Source: Chloroflexota bacterium (lineage in GTDB: Bacteria; Chloroflexota; Anaerolineae; Anaerolineales; Anaerolineaceae). From it: DNA of 12,685 bases. The position numbers were made by a program, and so were the translations under genes. Shown here piece after piece: positions 1 to 5,964 of this stretch. Location: positions 1-12,685 of the forward strand of contig JAKOSR010000019.1 of assembly GCA_029777225.1 (NCBI GenBank), written 5' to 3'. A model generated the notes under the pieces. It was not told the origin of the DNA, did no database searches, and worked only from the letters and a program-made list of their open reading frames with translations. The number at the start of each line of letters is the position of its first letter. Position 1 is the first letter of the stretch.

Positions 1-379
1 CACCGCCGTTGATTTCCAACCCCTCCAGCTCCTCGAAGGTGATGGTGTAGACAATCCGCGCCGTGGAAAGTTTCAGGAACAGGCCCGGCTCATACCCGAC
101 GACCAGCTTCCCGTCTTTGACCTCCGAGGTCAGGTGGTTGAGCACATCCTGCGGGGCTTCGATGGTCAGGGCGCATTCGCTGCCCTGGAGGAGTTGCACT
201 TCCCCGCCCCCGTTGAGTTGGATGCTGCTAAAGGGTGTCACCTCGCGCTCCTGCGTGACGCGTTCGCTGGAGGTATCCACGTTTTCATCAGGCGCTTCGG
301 GCTCAGCCTTTTGCAATGAACAGGCCATGGCGGCCAGCGCGAGCACCAGGATTAGAATGGCTGCGGTGTATTTTTTCAT
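1..379 (-). CDS. Head-GIN domain lipoprotein (DUF2807-like), 3' end beyond window
   Basis: The reverse strand from the ATG at 379 stays open to the window edge (126 codons), so the C-terminus is missing. The product begins with a short basic N-terminus and a hydrophobic stretch ending LALAAMAC, a lipoprotein signal with the lipidated Cys at residue 20, then an acidic linker. From about residue 49 there is a beta-rich pattern (FSSIQLNGGGEVQLLQG, VKDGKLVVGYEPG, ELEGLEINGG) typical of the putative auto-transporter adhesin head-GIN domain (PF10988/DUF2807). Such proteins are surface or extracytoplasmic, and their function is mostly unknown. A GGGAG motif lies 11-15 bases upstream, and a promoter at 441-469 suggests it is transcribed on its own. 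The long-frame protein in another reading frame across this start is a shadow. The family call is from pattern recognition; confidence is good for a lipoprotein and moderate-high for the domain. Confidence 0.8.
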   Translation of the reverse strand, partial: MKKYTAAILILVLALAAMACSLQKAEPEAPDENVDTSSERVTQEREVTPFSSIQLNGGGEVQLLQGSECALTIEAPQDVLNHLTSEVKDGKLVVGYEPGLFLKLSTARIVYTITFEELEGLEINGG

Positions 380-440
380 AATTGGTCTCACTCCCTGCCT
401 GTGCGCGTGCTGGTGACTGGAAAACACACAGGCATTCATC

Positions 441-469
441 ATTATGTACGAGGTTTTGCGCTTTTGCAA
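441..469 (-). promoter_or_regulatory. Sigma70-type promoter for the head-GIN lipoprotein gene
   Basis: On the minus strand TTGCAA (464-469, 4/6 match to the -35 consensus) is followed after exactly 17 bases by CATAAT (441-446, 5/6 match to the -10). The predicted start near 434 gives a leader of about 55 bases. Seen by eye, not tested. Confidence 0.45.
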
Positions 470-531
470 CTTTTTCGTAAAAATTCGTTCCACCCACCGC
501 GCCTGTACGCCTCGCGTGCTGGCCCAGATTT

Positions 532-565
532 AACAATAAACGCCCCTGCCGGATGACAGGGGCGT
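532..565 (-). terminator. Intrinsic terminator of the S41/zinc-peptidase operon
   Basis: A perfect 9-bp stem (CGCCCCTG at 541-548 with CAGGGGCG at 557-564, plus the A540/T565 pair) encloses an 8-base loop. On the minus strand it starts 7 bases after the zinc-peptidase stop codon and is followed by TTTATTGTT (532-540). The position and U-rich tail fit a rho-independent terminator. The sequence is nearly symmetric, but there is no rightward gene for it to serve. Confidence 0.8.
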
Positions 566-571
566 CTTGTC

Positions 572-1285
572 TTAGGACCTGCGTCCGCCGCTGGCTCGCC
601 CAGCGATGGAAATGTAATAAAGCAATTGCAGCAGCGAGGTTGCCAATCCGGCCACGTACGTCCAAGCCGCCGCGGAGAGCACCTGTTCCACGCCCTTGCG
701 TTCTTCCTCGTTGGCGGCAAGCCCCGTCTCGCTCAACATCGCCTTCGCGCGCTTGGAAGCGTCCAGTTCCACTGGCAGGGTGACCAGGGAGAACACGGCT
801 GTGCCGGAGAACAGGATGACGCCCAACCAGGCCAACCCGCTAATCTGCAGCACGATGCCAATCATGACCAAAATCATCCCAAGGTTGGAGCCAATGCTCA
901 CCATGGGCACAATCGCGCTGCGCAGTCGCATCGGGCCATAGCCCTCTTTGTCCTGCTTGGCGTGCCCCATTTCATGCGCGGTGATGGCCATCGCTGCCAC
1001 GGAGGGCGAATCGGCCACACCCTGCGAGAGTCCTAGCGTATCGGTACGCGGATCATAGTGGTCGGTCAGCGTGCCCTGGATGCGGGTGACTTTCACGTTC
1101 TCAAGTCCCACGCGCGGCTTGAGCTGCTCAGCGGTATCCACGCCGGTCAGGTTATTGTAATTCCGCACCTGGCTCCACTTGGTATAGGCGCCTTTGACCT
1201 TGGCCTGGGCCCACAACGAGAGTAAAAGACCCGGGATCATGAAAATCAGGTAAGACAGGTTCATCCCAGTGCTTTGAATAGGCAT
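572..1285 (-). CDS. YugP-type membrane zinc metallopeptidase (Zn_peptidase_2)
   Basis: This 237-residue protein has an N-terminal hydrophobic segment (about residues 10-27, NLSYLIFMIPGLLLSLWAQ), a soluble stretch (KWSQVRNYNNLTGVDTAEQ), then the zincin motif HEMGH at 104-108 followed by AKQDKEGY. Two or more further hydrophobic segments lie between about 122 and 170 and near the C-terminus. That order matches the YugP family of membrane neutral zinc peptidases, whose substrates are mostly unknown. An upstream in-frame start (1309) exists, but the ATG at 1285 is chosen because a GGAGG sits 4 bases before it. Another candidate Met at residue 8 would align with shorter homologues. The gene lies 36 bases after the S41 protease and shares its terminator, so the two are probably cotranscribed and may act together in membrane or envelope protein turnover (inference). 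Confidence 0.88.
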   Translation of the reverse strand: MPIQSTGMNLSYLIFMIPGLLLSLWAQAKVKGAYTKWSQVRNYNNLTGVDTAEQLKPRVGLENVKVTRIQGTLTDHYDPRTDTLGLSQGVADSPSVAAMAITAHEMGHAKQDKEGYGPMRLRSAIVPMVSIGSNLGMILVMIGIVLQISGLAWLGVILFSGTAVFSLVTLPVELDASKRAKAMLSETGLAANEEERKGVEQVLSAAAWTYVAGLATSLLQLLYYISIAGRASGGRRS

Positions 1286-1289
1286 TTTT

Positions 1290-1294
1290 CCTCC
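1290..1294 (-). promoter_or_regulatory. Shine-Dalgarno GGAGG deciding the zinc-peptidase start
   Basis: GGAGG on the minus strand, 4 bases before the ATG at 1285. It lies downstream of the alternative in-frame start at 1309, which therefore is unlikely to be used. Confidence 0.65.
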
Positions 1295-1321
1295 AATCGA
1301 ATAAGCCAAAAAAAATTAACT

Positions 1322-2620
1322 TTACTTCCCCAGCAGCAGGTCCACGGCCGCGTTCAGCTGCGGATCCACCCCGGCATCAACATCTTCCTGTGTGTACTCA
1401 ACAATAACATCTGGCGTCAGGCCCACATCGCTGATTTGCCTGCCGTTTGGCGTCAGCCACCGCGCGATGGTAATCCGCACACCGCTATCCTCGCTCTTAA
1501 GCGAAATCCAGCTTTGCACCGAACCCTTGCCGTAGGTGACCGTTCCCACCAGTTTCCCGCGGCCGAGGTCCTGGATGGCGCCAGCCGTAATCTCAGAGGC
1601 CGACGCGGTCCCCTCGTTCACCAAAACTACCAGCGGAATCTCGGTCGCTCGGCCTCCCCGTTGGGCTTCATAGGCGTCCCGCGTGCCGTCACCGTACTCT
1701 TCGTACATGACCACGCCCTTGGAGACGAACTCCGAAACCACCTCAATCGCTGTCACCAGGTATCCACCGCCGTTATCGCGCAGGTCAAGGATGAGTCCCT
1801 TGGGGTTTTGCGCCATCAGGTCGTCCAGCGCGTTGCGCAATTGCTGTGTGGCCTGGTCGTTAAAGGTGTAAAGGGCCACGTAACCAATCCCATCTTCACG
1901 CATTTCGTAATCCACCACGGGGATGGTGATTTTCTGGCGGATGATGGAAACGTCAAAGGTTTCCTCTCCGCGCCGGATGGTCAGTTTCACTTCCTCTCCA
2001 GCCGGCCCAAGGATTTGTTTTAGCACCAGGTCGCCGGGTGTGCCAGTCATGTCCACGCCGTTGACGGCGATAACGATGTCGTTGGCTTTCAGGCCGGCCG
2101 CTTCGGCGGGTGAGCCCTTCATCGGCGAAATGATTTCAACGTACTCGCCGGTGATATCCACCCACGCGCCAATACCTTCATACTCGCCTTCCATGCTGGT
2201 GTTGGCTTGTTTGAACTGATCCGGGTCCATGTAGGAGGTGTGCTTGTCACCCGTGGCCGCCAGCATGCCGGAAATGGCGCCGCGCATCAAGGCGGTGTCA
2301 TCCAAGGGCTGGTCCACGAAGTTTTTATGCAGCAAATCCCAGCTCTCCCAGAACGGGGCAAAAAGCTCCTTCAGCTCAGCCGGGCTGCGCTGACTATAGT
2401 CCGGAACCTGGGTGGCACTGGTGCCACCTTCAACGGTCACCGTGGGCCCGGCGGGGTTGGTTTCCGACGGGGTGGCTGTCGCGTCGTTCATGCCCAGCAT
2501 GTTGCGCAAGGGGTTATTGGGCAAGATGCTGCCAAAAACGGTGCCGCTGAAAAACCCGGCTCCAAAGATGACGAACGCGACCAAGATCAGTAAACAGGAT
2601 TTCAAAAATTTATTATCCAT
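1322..2620 (-). CDS. S41 family C-terminal processing serine protease with PDZ domain
   Basis: 432 residues. An N-terminal hydrophobic helix (about 8-32) looks like a membrane anchor or uncleaved signal, followed by a Thr/Pro-rich linker (about 44-75). An N-terminal helical region contains LMRGAISGMLAATGDKHTSY, typical of CtpA/CtpB. A PDZ domain covers about 143-220 (GIGAWVDI, SPAEAAGLKANDIVIAVNG). The S41 core follows, with GLILDLRDNGGG at 275-286. Catalytic residues can be placed: Ser340 in GTASASEI, Lys365 in TYGKG and Gln369, keeping the Ser+25 Lys and Lys+4 Gln spacing of CtpB/Prc. The C-terminus has the family motif TPNGRQISDVGLTPDV. It acts outside the cytoplasmic membrane, trimming or degrading proteins from their C-termini. 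The start is backed by GGAG 5 bases upstream. It is the first gene of a two-gene operon with the zinc peptidase. Confidence 0.95.
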   Translation of the reverse strand: MDNKFLKSCLLILVAFVIFGAGFFSGTVFGSILPNNPLRNMLGMNDATATPSETNPAGPTVTVEGGTSATQVPDYSQRSPAELKELFAPFWESWDLLHKNFVDQPLDDTALMRGAISGMLAATGDKHTSYMDPDQFKQANTSMEGEYEGIGAWVDITGEYVEIISPMKGSPAEAAGLKANDIVIAVNGVDMTGTPGDLVLKQILGPAGEEVKLTIRRGEETFDVSIIRQKITIPVVDYEMREDGIGYVALYTFNDQATQQLRNALDDLMAQNPKGLILDLRDNGGGYLVTAIEVVSEFVSKGVVMYEEYGDGTRDAYEAQRGGRATEIPLVVLVNEGTASASEITAGAIQDLGRGKLVGTVTYGKGSVQSWISLKSEDSGVRITIARWLTPNGRQISDVGLTPDVIVEYTQEDVDAGVDPQLNAAVDLLLGK

Positions 2621-2648
2621 AGGTTCTCCAAATATAACTGTAAAGCAT

Positions 2649-2654
2649 ACTATA
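2649..2654 (-). promoter_or_regulatory. Possible -10 box of the S41 protease operon
   Basis: The minus strand reads GGGTTATAGTATG; TATAGT (2649-2654) would start transcription near 2642 and give a leader of about 22 bases. No convincing -35 was found at 16-18 bases upstream. Confidence 0.3.
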
Positions 2655-2710
2655 ACCCTGCTAGAATTTCATTAATAACGATTGTGCGTTGGGGGGATTG
2701 GTCCTGATGA

Positions 2711-3340
2711 TTATGAGAACAGCGTGCCCAGCTCCGCGAGCCGCACGATGTGCGCGTGGTTGTTTTGAGGTTCGGGCGAAATCAGGCAGGTGGCCATGCC
2801 CAGCCCACGCGCCGTATCCAGGTTGGAGCTGCGGTCGTCCACGAACAGAATGTCACCTGGGTTCGGGTTCCCCAACCGGCGCAGGGCAATCTCAAAGGCC
2901 TCAGGCTGGGGCTTGCACCAGGGGGCCGTATCCACCACATCGATAATTCCGCTAAAAAAGCGCTCCAGCCCCATCAGGCCCAGGATGTTTTCCGCGTGCG
3001 CCCGGCTGGCATTGGTAAAAATCCATTTTTCCTGGGTCAGCCCCTCCAGCATCGCCGTCAGCGCCGGGTCGGGATGCACGTATTCACTAAGGTCGATGTT
3101 GTGCACAAAATCCAGGTACTCATGCATATCAATGCCGTGTTCAAACTGCAAACCCCGCATCGTCGTCCCGTACTGTTCAAACAGGCGGTCACGCGTCGTG
3201 GTAATCTCATTTTCCGGAATCCCAACCCTGTCGCGCATGTAAGTATGGATACGCGTGGTAAACAGCGGCCAAAGCCCGAGCGAAGCCGGGTAAATAGTGT
3301 CGTCCAGGTCAATCAGGATGATGCGCGGCGGATTGGTCAT
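2711..3340 (-). CDS. HAD-superfamily phosphatase, pyrimidine 5'-nucleotidase-like (SDT1/PHM8 type)
   Basis: 209 residues with all four HAD motifs: motif I DLDDT (nucleophile Asp11, acid/base Asp13), motif II TN at 109-110, motif III Lys143 in KPQPEAF, motif IV DDR at 168-170. The helical cap between about 18 and 95 (LGLWPLFTTRIHTYM, GTTMRGL, HEYLDFVH) resembles the SDT1/PHM8 pyrimidine 5'-nucleotidase subgroup (TIGR01993-like), which dephosphorylates nucleoside monophosphates or related phosphates in the cytoplasm. The start codon overlaps the stop of the upstream LOG-family gene in an ATGA, so translation is probably coupled. The pairing supports a role in nucleotide turnover (inference). 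The exact substrate cannot be read from sequence. No clear terminator was seen downstream. Confidence 0.88.
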   Translation of the reverse strand: MTNPPRIILIDLDDTIYPASLGLWPLFTTRIHTYMRDRVGIPENEITTTRDRLFEQYGTTMRGLQFEHGIDMHEYLDFVHNIDLSEYVHPDPALTAMLEGLTQEKWIFTNASRAHAENILGLMGLERFFSGIIDVVDTAPWCKPQPEAFEIALRRLGNPNPGDILFVDDRSSNLDTARGLGMATCLISPEPQNNHAHIVRLAELGTLFS

Positions 3341-3927
3341 GGTCGCTCCAACCAGCGGCTCATGTTCTCTGGTTGCAGGTGGCCGTCCAACAGCCGCAGG
3401 AGTTCCGCGGGTTCCGCGGCCACGGTGTAGAGTTGGCTGTGTTCAGGGAATATGAAATTTTCTGCCGCAGCACGTGCCAACATGCTAATCAAGGGATCGT
3501 AATACCCGTTGATATTCAAAAAACCCACGGCCTTTTGATGCAGCCCGATTTGCGCCCAGGTCAGAGCTTCCAGGGCTTCGGCCATGGTGCCAAACCCTCC
3601 CGGCAGCACGATGAACGCGTCCGCCAGCTCCGACATCCGCGCCTGCCGCTGATGGATATCCGGCAGCACTTCCACCCGGGTCAGGTTGCTGTGGGCCAGG
3701 TTGGGCAGGTTCAGTCCATCATTAATAATCCCGATGACCTCGCCCCCCGCTGCCAGAGCGCCATCCGCCACCGCGCCCATCAACCCCGTTTTGCCACCAC
3801 CAAACACCAACACCCGTTCCTGGGCGGCAAGCAGCGTGCCCAGGCGCCAGGCGCTGTCCATGTAGATGGGGGCCAGGTGGTCCGCCGAAGCGGCAAACAC
3901 GGTGATGGTACGATGCATAGGGCTCAC
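3337..3927 (-). CDS. LOG family (TIGR00730) nucleoside 5'-monophosphate phosphoribohydrolase-like protein
   Basis: 196 residues forming one Rossmann-like domain. It has the nucleotide-binding glycine loop VFGGGKTGLMG (41-51) and the family signature PGGFGTMAE (109-117). LOG proteins hydrolyse nucleoside 5'-monophosphates (cytokinin ribotides in plants, AMP and others in bacteria) to base plus ribose 5-phosphate. The expected MHxRKxxM segment reads IHQRQARM (91-98): the Arg is present but the following Lys is Gln. The start is taken as the GTG at 3927 because AGGA lies 8 bases upstream and a TATAAT is suitably placed. The alternative ATG at 3918 would shorten it by three residues. It overlaps the HAD phosphatase gene by 4 bases (ATGA). 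Such proteins were once misannotated as lysine decarboxylases; nothing here supports that activity. Confidence 0.9.
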   Translation of the reverse strand: MSPMHRTITVFAASADHLAPIYMDSAWRLGTLLAAQERVLVFGGGKTGLMGAVADGALAAGGEVIGIINDGLNLPNLAHSNLTRVEVLPDIHQRQARMSELADAFIVLPGGFGTMAEALEALTWAQIGLHQKAVGFLNINGYYDPLISMLARAAAENFIFPEHSQLYTVAAEPAELLRLLDGHLQPENMSRWLERP

Positions 3928-3935
3928 AATCTTAT

Positions 3936-3939
3936 TCCT
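3936..3939 (-). promoter_or_regulatory. Shine-Dalgarno AGGA supporting the GTG start of the LOG gene
   Basis: AGGA on the minus strand with an 8-base spacer to GTG at 3927; the spacer to the next ATG (3918) would be 17 bases, too long. Confidence 0.55.
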
Positions 3940-3956
3940 GAGATGATAATTGGCTT

Positions 3957-3962
3957 ATTATA
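3957..3962 (-). promoter_or_regulatory. -10 box of the LOG/HAD operon
   Basis: The minus strand carries GGGTATAATAAG with a perfect TATAAT. The start would be near 3950, giving a leader of about 22 bases with the AGGA in place. The expected -35 region is GC-rich (CGCTTC) and has no match, so it probably relies on the strong -10 or an activator. Confidence 0.5.
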
Positions 3963-4040
3963 CCCGTGCGGGTTGGGGCGAAGCGTCCTTCCCCCCTATC
4001 CGGGGTTCCAGGCTTCCATCTCTGCTGCCCGCACTCATGC

Positions 4041-5000
4041 TTATCCCGCGTGCCGCATGTTGCGCAGCTCGCGTACCTTGTCCTTCTCAGCCGGCGTCAG
4101 ATGCTGGGGCAGCTTGAGCTCCACGGTCGCGTAGAGGTCCCCATGGCTGTCCTTCTTGCGCAGATTTGGCATCCCCAGGCCCTTCAGCCGGAACACCTTC
4201 CCGCTGTCAGTCCCCTCCGGCACGGTCAGCCGCACCGGTTTTTCCAGGGTCGGCACGCTCACCTCACCGCCCAGGATGGCGGTGTAAATATCCACAGGCA
4301 CCCGCACCCGCAAGTCATCACCCTGGCGGGTAAAGGTGGCGTGCGGAAGCACCTTGATGCGCAGGTACAGGTCCCCCCCGCCAGCCTGTCCGCTCAGCCG
4401 CACCCGTGAACCACTGTCCACGCCCTTGGGGATGGTGGCTTCAATTTTTCTGCCATCACTGAATTGCAGCAGTCGGTTTGTGCCGGTATAAGCCTCCTCC
4501 AGCGTGATTTCAATTTCATTTTCCATATCCGGGTTGCTTTTTTGCTGCCGGGCCGGGTTGCGGCGTGCGCGGCTTGTGCCAGCCTGGTTGCTGAATCCAC
4601 CCATGCCGCCAAAGAGCGTCTCAAAGAAGTCTGAAAAGCCACCCATCCCGCCCATGCCGCCAAACATCTCGTTCAGCTCTTCCTGCGTCACGGTGCGGTA
4701 CGATGTGCCATCTCCTGGTTGGGTTTGCCACCGACCCCAGTCGAACCCACCCGGCTGACCGCCCGTGGACTGGTAGCGTTGCCATTCAGACCCAAACTGG
4801 TCGTACTTTTTGCGCTTCTCCGGGTCCGAAAGCACCTGGTAGGCTTCGTTGACTTCCTTAAACTTTTCCTCCGCCTTGGGGTCGTCTTTGTTCACATCCG
4901 GGTGGTACTTGCGTGCCAACTTGCGATAAGCGGTCTTGATGTCGCTCTCGTTGGAGTCTTTGTTAACCCCGAGTGTTTTGTAATAATCTTTATATTCCAT
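4041..5000 (-). CDS. cbpA: CbpA-type J-domain co-chaperone (DnaJ without zinc finger)
   Basis: 319 residues. The J-domain (1-67) has the HPD motif at 33-35 that stimulates DnaK ATPase, preceded by AYRKLARKY and followed by DPEKRKKYDQFG. A Gly/Phe/Met-rich linker (about 75-150) contains repeated GGMGG and GGF units. Two C-terminal beta domains follow (about 158-230 and 232-312), with ITLEEAYTGT and VPVDIYTAILGGEVSVPTL. The CxxCxGxG zinc-finger repeats of DnaJ are absent, as in CbpA and other class B J-proteins, and the length is close to E. coli CbpA. It acts in the cytoplasm with DnaK in protein folding. No dnaK or grpE lies in the window, so it is a stand-alone copy. AGGTTG lies 4 bases before the ATG. 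The promoter at 5021-5049 is overlapped by a palindrome, suggesting repression. The symbol is by resemblance. Confidence 0.93.
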   Translation of the reverse strand: MEYKDYYKTLGVNKDSNESDIKTAYRKLARKYHPDVNKDDPKAEEKFKEVNEAYQVLSDPEKRKKYDQFGSEWQRYQSTGGQPGGFDWGRWQTQPGDGTSYRTVTQEELNEMFGGMGGMGGFSDFFETLFGGMGGFSNQAGTSRARRNPARQQKSNPDMENEIEITLEEAYTGTNRLLQFSDGRKIEATIPKGVDSGSRVRLSGQAGGGDLYLRIKVLPHATFTRQGDDLRVRVPVDIYTAILGGEVSVPTLEKPVRLTVPEGTDSGKVFRLKGLGMPNLRKKDSHGDLYATVELKLPQHLTPAEKDKVRELRNMRHAG

Positions 5001-5019
5001 AATTCAACCTGCGTTTATT

Positions 5020-5034
5020 TATCCTATTAGGATA
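5020..5034. promoter_or_regulatory. Perfect 7-1-7 palindrome, candidate operator of the J-protein gene
   Basis: TATCCTA-T-TAGGATA on the plus strand is a perfect inverted repeat with a single central base. It covers the proposed -10 (5021-5026), so a bound dimeric regulator would block RNA polymerase. It is not the CIRCE element (TTAGCACTC-N9-GAGTGCTAA), so HrcA is not implied. Its leftmost base is about 20 bases upstream of the start codon. Confidence 0.5.
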
Positions 5035-5049
5035 GCCCCTTTTTATCAA
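5021..5049 (-). promoter_or_regulatory. Sigma70-type promoter of the J-protein gene
   Basis: TTGATA (5044-5049, 5/6 to consensus) and TAGGAT (5021-5026, 4/6) are separated by 17 bases on the minus strand. The predicted start near 5014 gives a leader of about 14 bases, short but enough for the AGGTTG ribosome-binding site. Confidence 0.5.
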
Positions 5050-5135
5050 CTATTTGTATATATTGCCCGTGATTCTCCCGGAATTACCCCCCAGCTGGCT
5101 TGCGCTGCCGAAACCAGGCGTCCAACATGCTCCCC

Positions 5136-5855
5136 TCAAACCCCTGCCACGTCAGGCAGCCCGTATGTGCCCCCGGCCTGGGGTGGCAGCAACCGCGCGA
5201 TTTGCTGGATGATTTCCTCGCCGGCCGCCCGGATTTCCGTCCGCCCTGGCACCTCGTCGGTCCCCGCTGAAAGGGGACCAAAGGCCTTGCCGATGCGCGC
5301 GATGACCCGCGCGCGGCGTCGTTCGCGCCGCAATGTGCCGAGGATATCCCAATTGTCTTCACTAAACGTGGCAATCGGCACAATCGGTGCCCCGGAACGT
5401 AACGCCAGGTAGGAAGCCCCGGGCAGCGGTTTGCCCAGCGGCGGCTTGTGAACATGCCCCTCCGGGAAAATCGCCAGCACACCTTTTTGCGATAGCACCG
5501 CTTCCGCCGCCCGCATAGCTTCCAGGTTGGGTGTTCCCTGCAATATCTGCAGTGTGCCCCACAGGGACGGAAAAAACCTGAGGTAGCCTGGCGCGTTTGG
5601 CATCACCGCGTCACCGATGAATTCAAGCGCGTAAGGCGTTGTATGAATGGGACTTATGGTATCCAGGAAGTGAAAATGGTTCCCAACCAACAGGAGCGGC
5701 CCCTGTTCAGGCAGGTTTTCAAGACCCTCCACCTTGTACTTTAGCAACAAGCTGGAAGCGAAACGTATGCCCCCCCGCAGCAGTCCTCGAATGAACTGCC
5801 GGCGTGGGTAAGGGTACTTAAGTTGATATGCTGAGCGTGAGCGAAATCTTGCCAT
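5136..5855 (-). CDS. PlsC-like 1-acyl-sn-glycerol-3-phosphate acyltransferase family protein
   Basis: 239 residues. It carries acyltransferase motif I, NHFHFLD (His60-x4-Asp65 catalytic pair), motif III FPEG at 130-133 in IFPEGHVHKPP, and the hydrophobic motif IV GAPIVPIA (155-162). These place it in the PlsC/LPLAT family, which acylates lysophosphatidic acid or related lysolipids at the cytoplasmic membrane during phospholipid synthesis. Motif II is not obvious, so acceptor specificity is open. The ATG at 5855 is chosen over the in-frame 5879 start because GGAGA lies just upstream of it. The C-terminus (after about residue 190) is short and polar. The gene stands between hypothetical and chaperone genes with gaps of more than 100 bases on both sides, so it is probably monocistronic. 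No clear promoter or terminator was found. Confidence 0.88.
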   Translation of the reverse strand: MARFRSRSAYQLKYPYPRRQFIRGLLRGGIRFASSLLLKYKVEGLENLPEQGPLLLVGNHFHFLDTISPIHTTPYALEFIGDAVMPNAPGYLRFFPSLWGTLQILQGTPNLEAMRAAEAVLSQKGVLAIFPEGHVHKPPLGKPLPGASYLALRSGAPIVPIATFSEDNWDILGTLRRERRRARVIARIGKAFGPLSAGTDEVPGRTEIRAAGEEIIQQIARLLPPQAGGTYGLPDVAGV

Positions 5856-5859
5856 CTTC

Positions 5860-5864
5860 TCTCC
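5860..5864 (-). promoter_or_regulatory. Shine-Dalgarno GGAGA deciding the PlsC-like start
   Basis: GGAGAGAAG directly precedes the ATG at 5855 on the minus strand, while nothing comparable precedes the start at 5879. Confidence 0.6.
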
Positions 5865-5923
5865 AGAGGATAATCCCACTAATTTTACTCGGGAATAAGC
5901 CTGCGTATTTAGGTGAATATGGT

Positions 5924-5963
5924 CCAGTCTCGCGCCTACGCTCAGCGTGCGCAGTACCAGTCT
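5924..5963. repeat. Short direct repeats flanking a small hairpin in an intergenic region
   Basis: CCAGTCT occurs at 5924-5930 and 5957-5963 (33-base offset). Between them ACGCT (5938-5942) and AGCGT (5944-5948) form an inverted repeat, extended by G-C pairs outside a mismatch. It lies just past the stop of the dual-repeat protein gene, but no T-run follows, so it is not a clear terminator. Meaning unknown. Confidence 0.35.
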
Positions 5964-5964
5964 T

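Noticed and set aside
391..435. CCTGTG/CACAGG inverted repeat in the lipoprotein leader as a riboswitch or regulatory hairpin
   Set aside because: The loop is about 20 bases and no wider conserved fold is visible.
303..665. Minus-strand open frames crossing the end of the zinc peptidase and the start of the lipoprotein
   Set aside because: They run through the terminator and promoter regions and are Arg-rich; the lipoprotein frame starting at 379 explains the region better.
1274..2023. Long plus-strand open frame (249 codons) opposite the S41 protease and zinc peptidase
   Set aside because: Antisense shadow in GC-rich sequence; the minus strand holds the catalytic motifs.
3963..4012. Hairpins downstream of the J-protein gene as a terminator
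   Set aside because: CCCCGGATAGGGG has a short stem and no T-run on the minus strand.
3373..4134. Long plus-strand open frame (253 codons) opposite the LOG gene
   Set aside because: It is antisense to a protein with clear LOG motifs; its own translation is Arg/His/Gln-rich without domains and has no ribosome-binding site.
5001..5060. CIRCE (HrcA) element upstream of the J-protein gene
   Set aside because: The palindrome there is TATCCTA-T-TAGGATA, unlike TTAGCACTC-N9-GAGTGCTAA in sequence and spacing.
5084..5482. Other-frame open frame over the end of the acyltransferase gene, considered as evidence of a frameshift
   Set aside because: The acyltransferase frame already has full motifs and a natural end; the alternate frame is Arg/Pro/Gly-rich and lacks family features.
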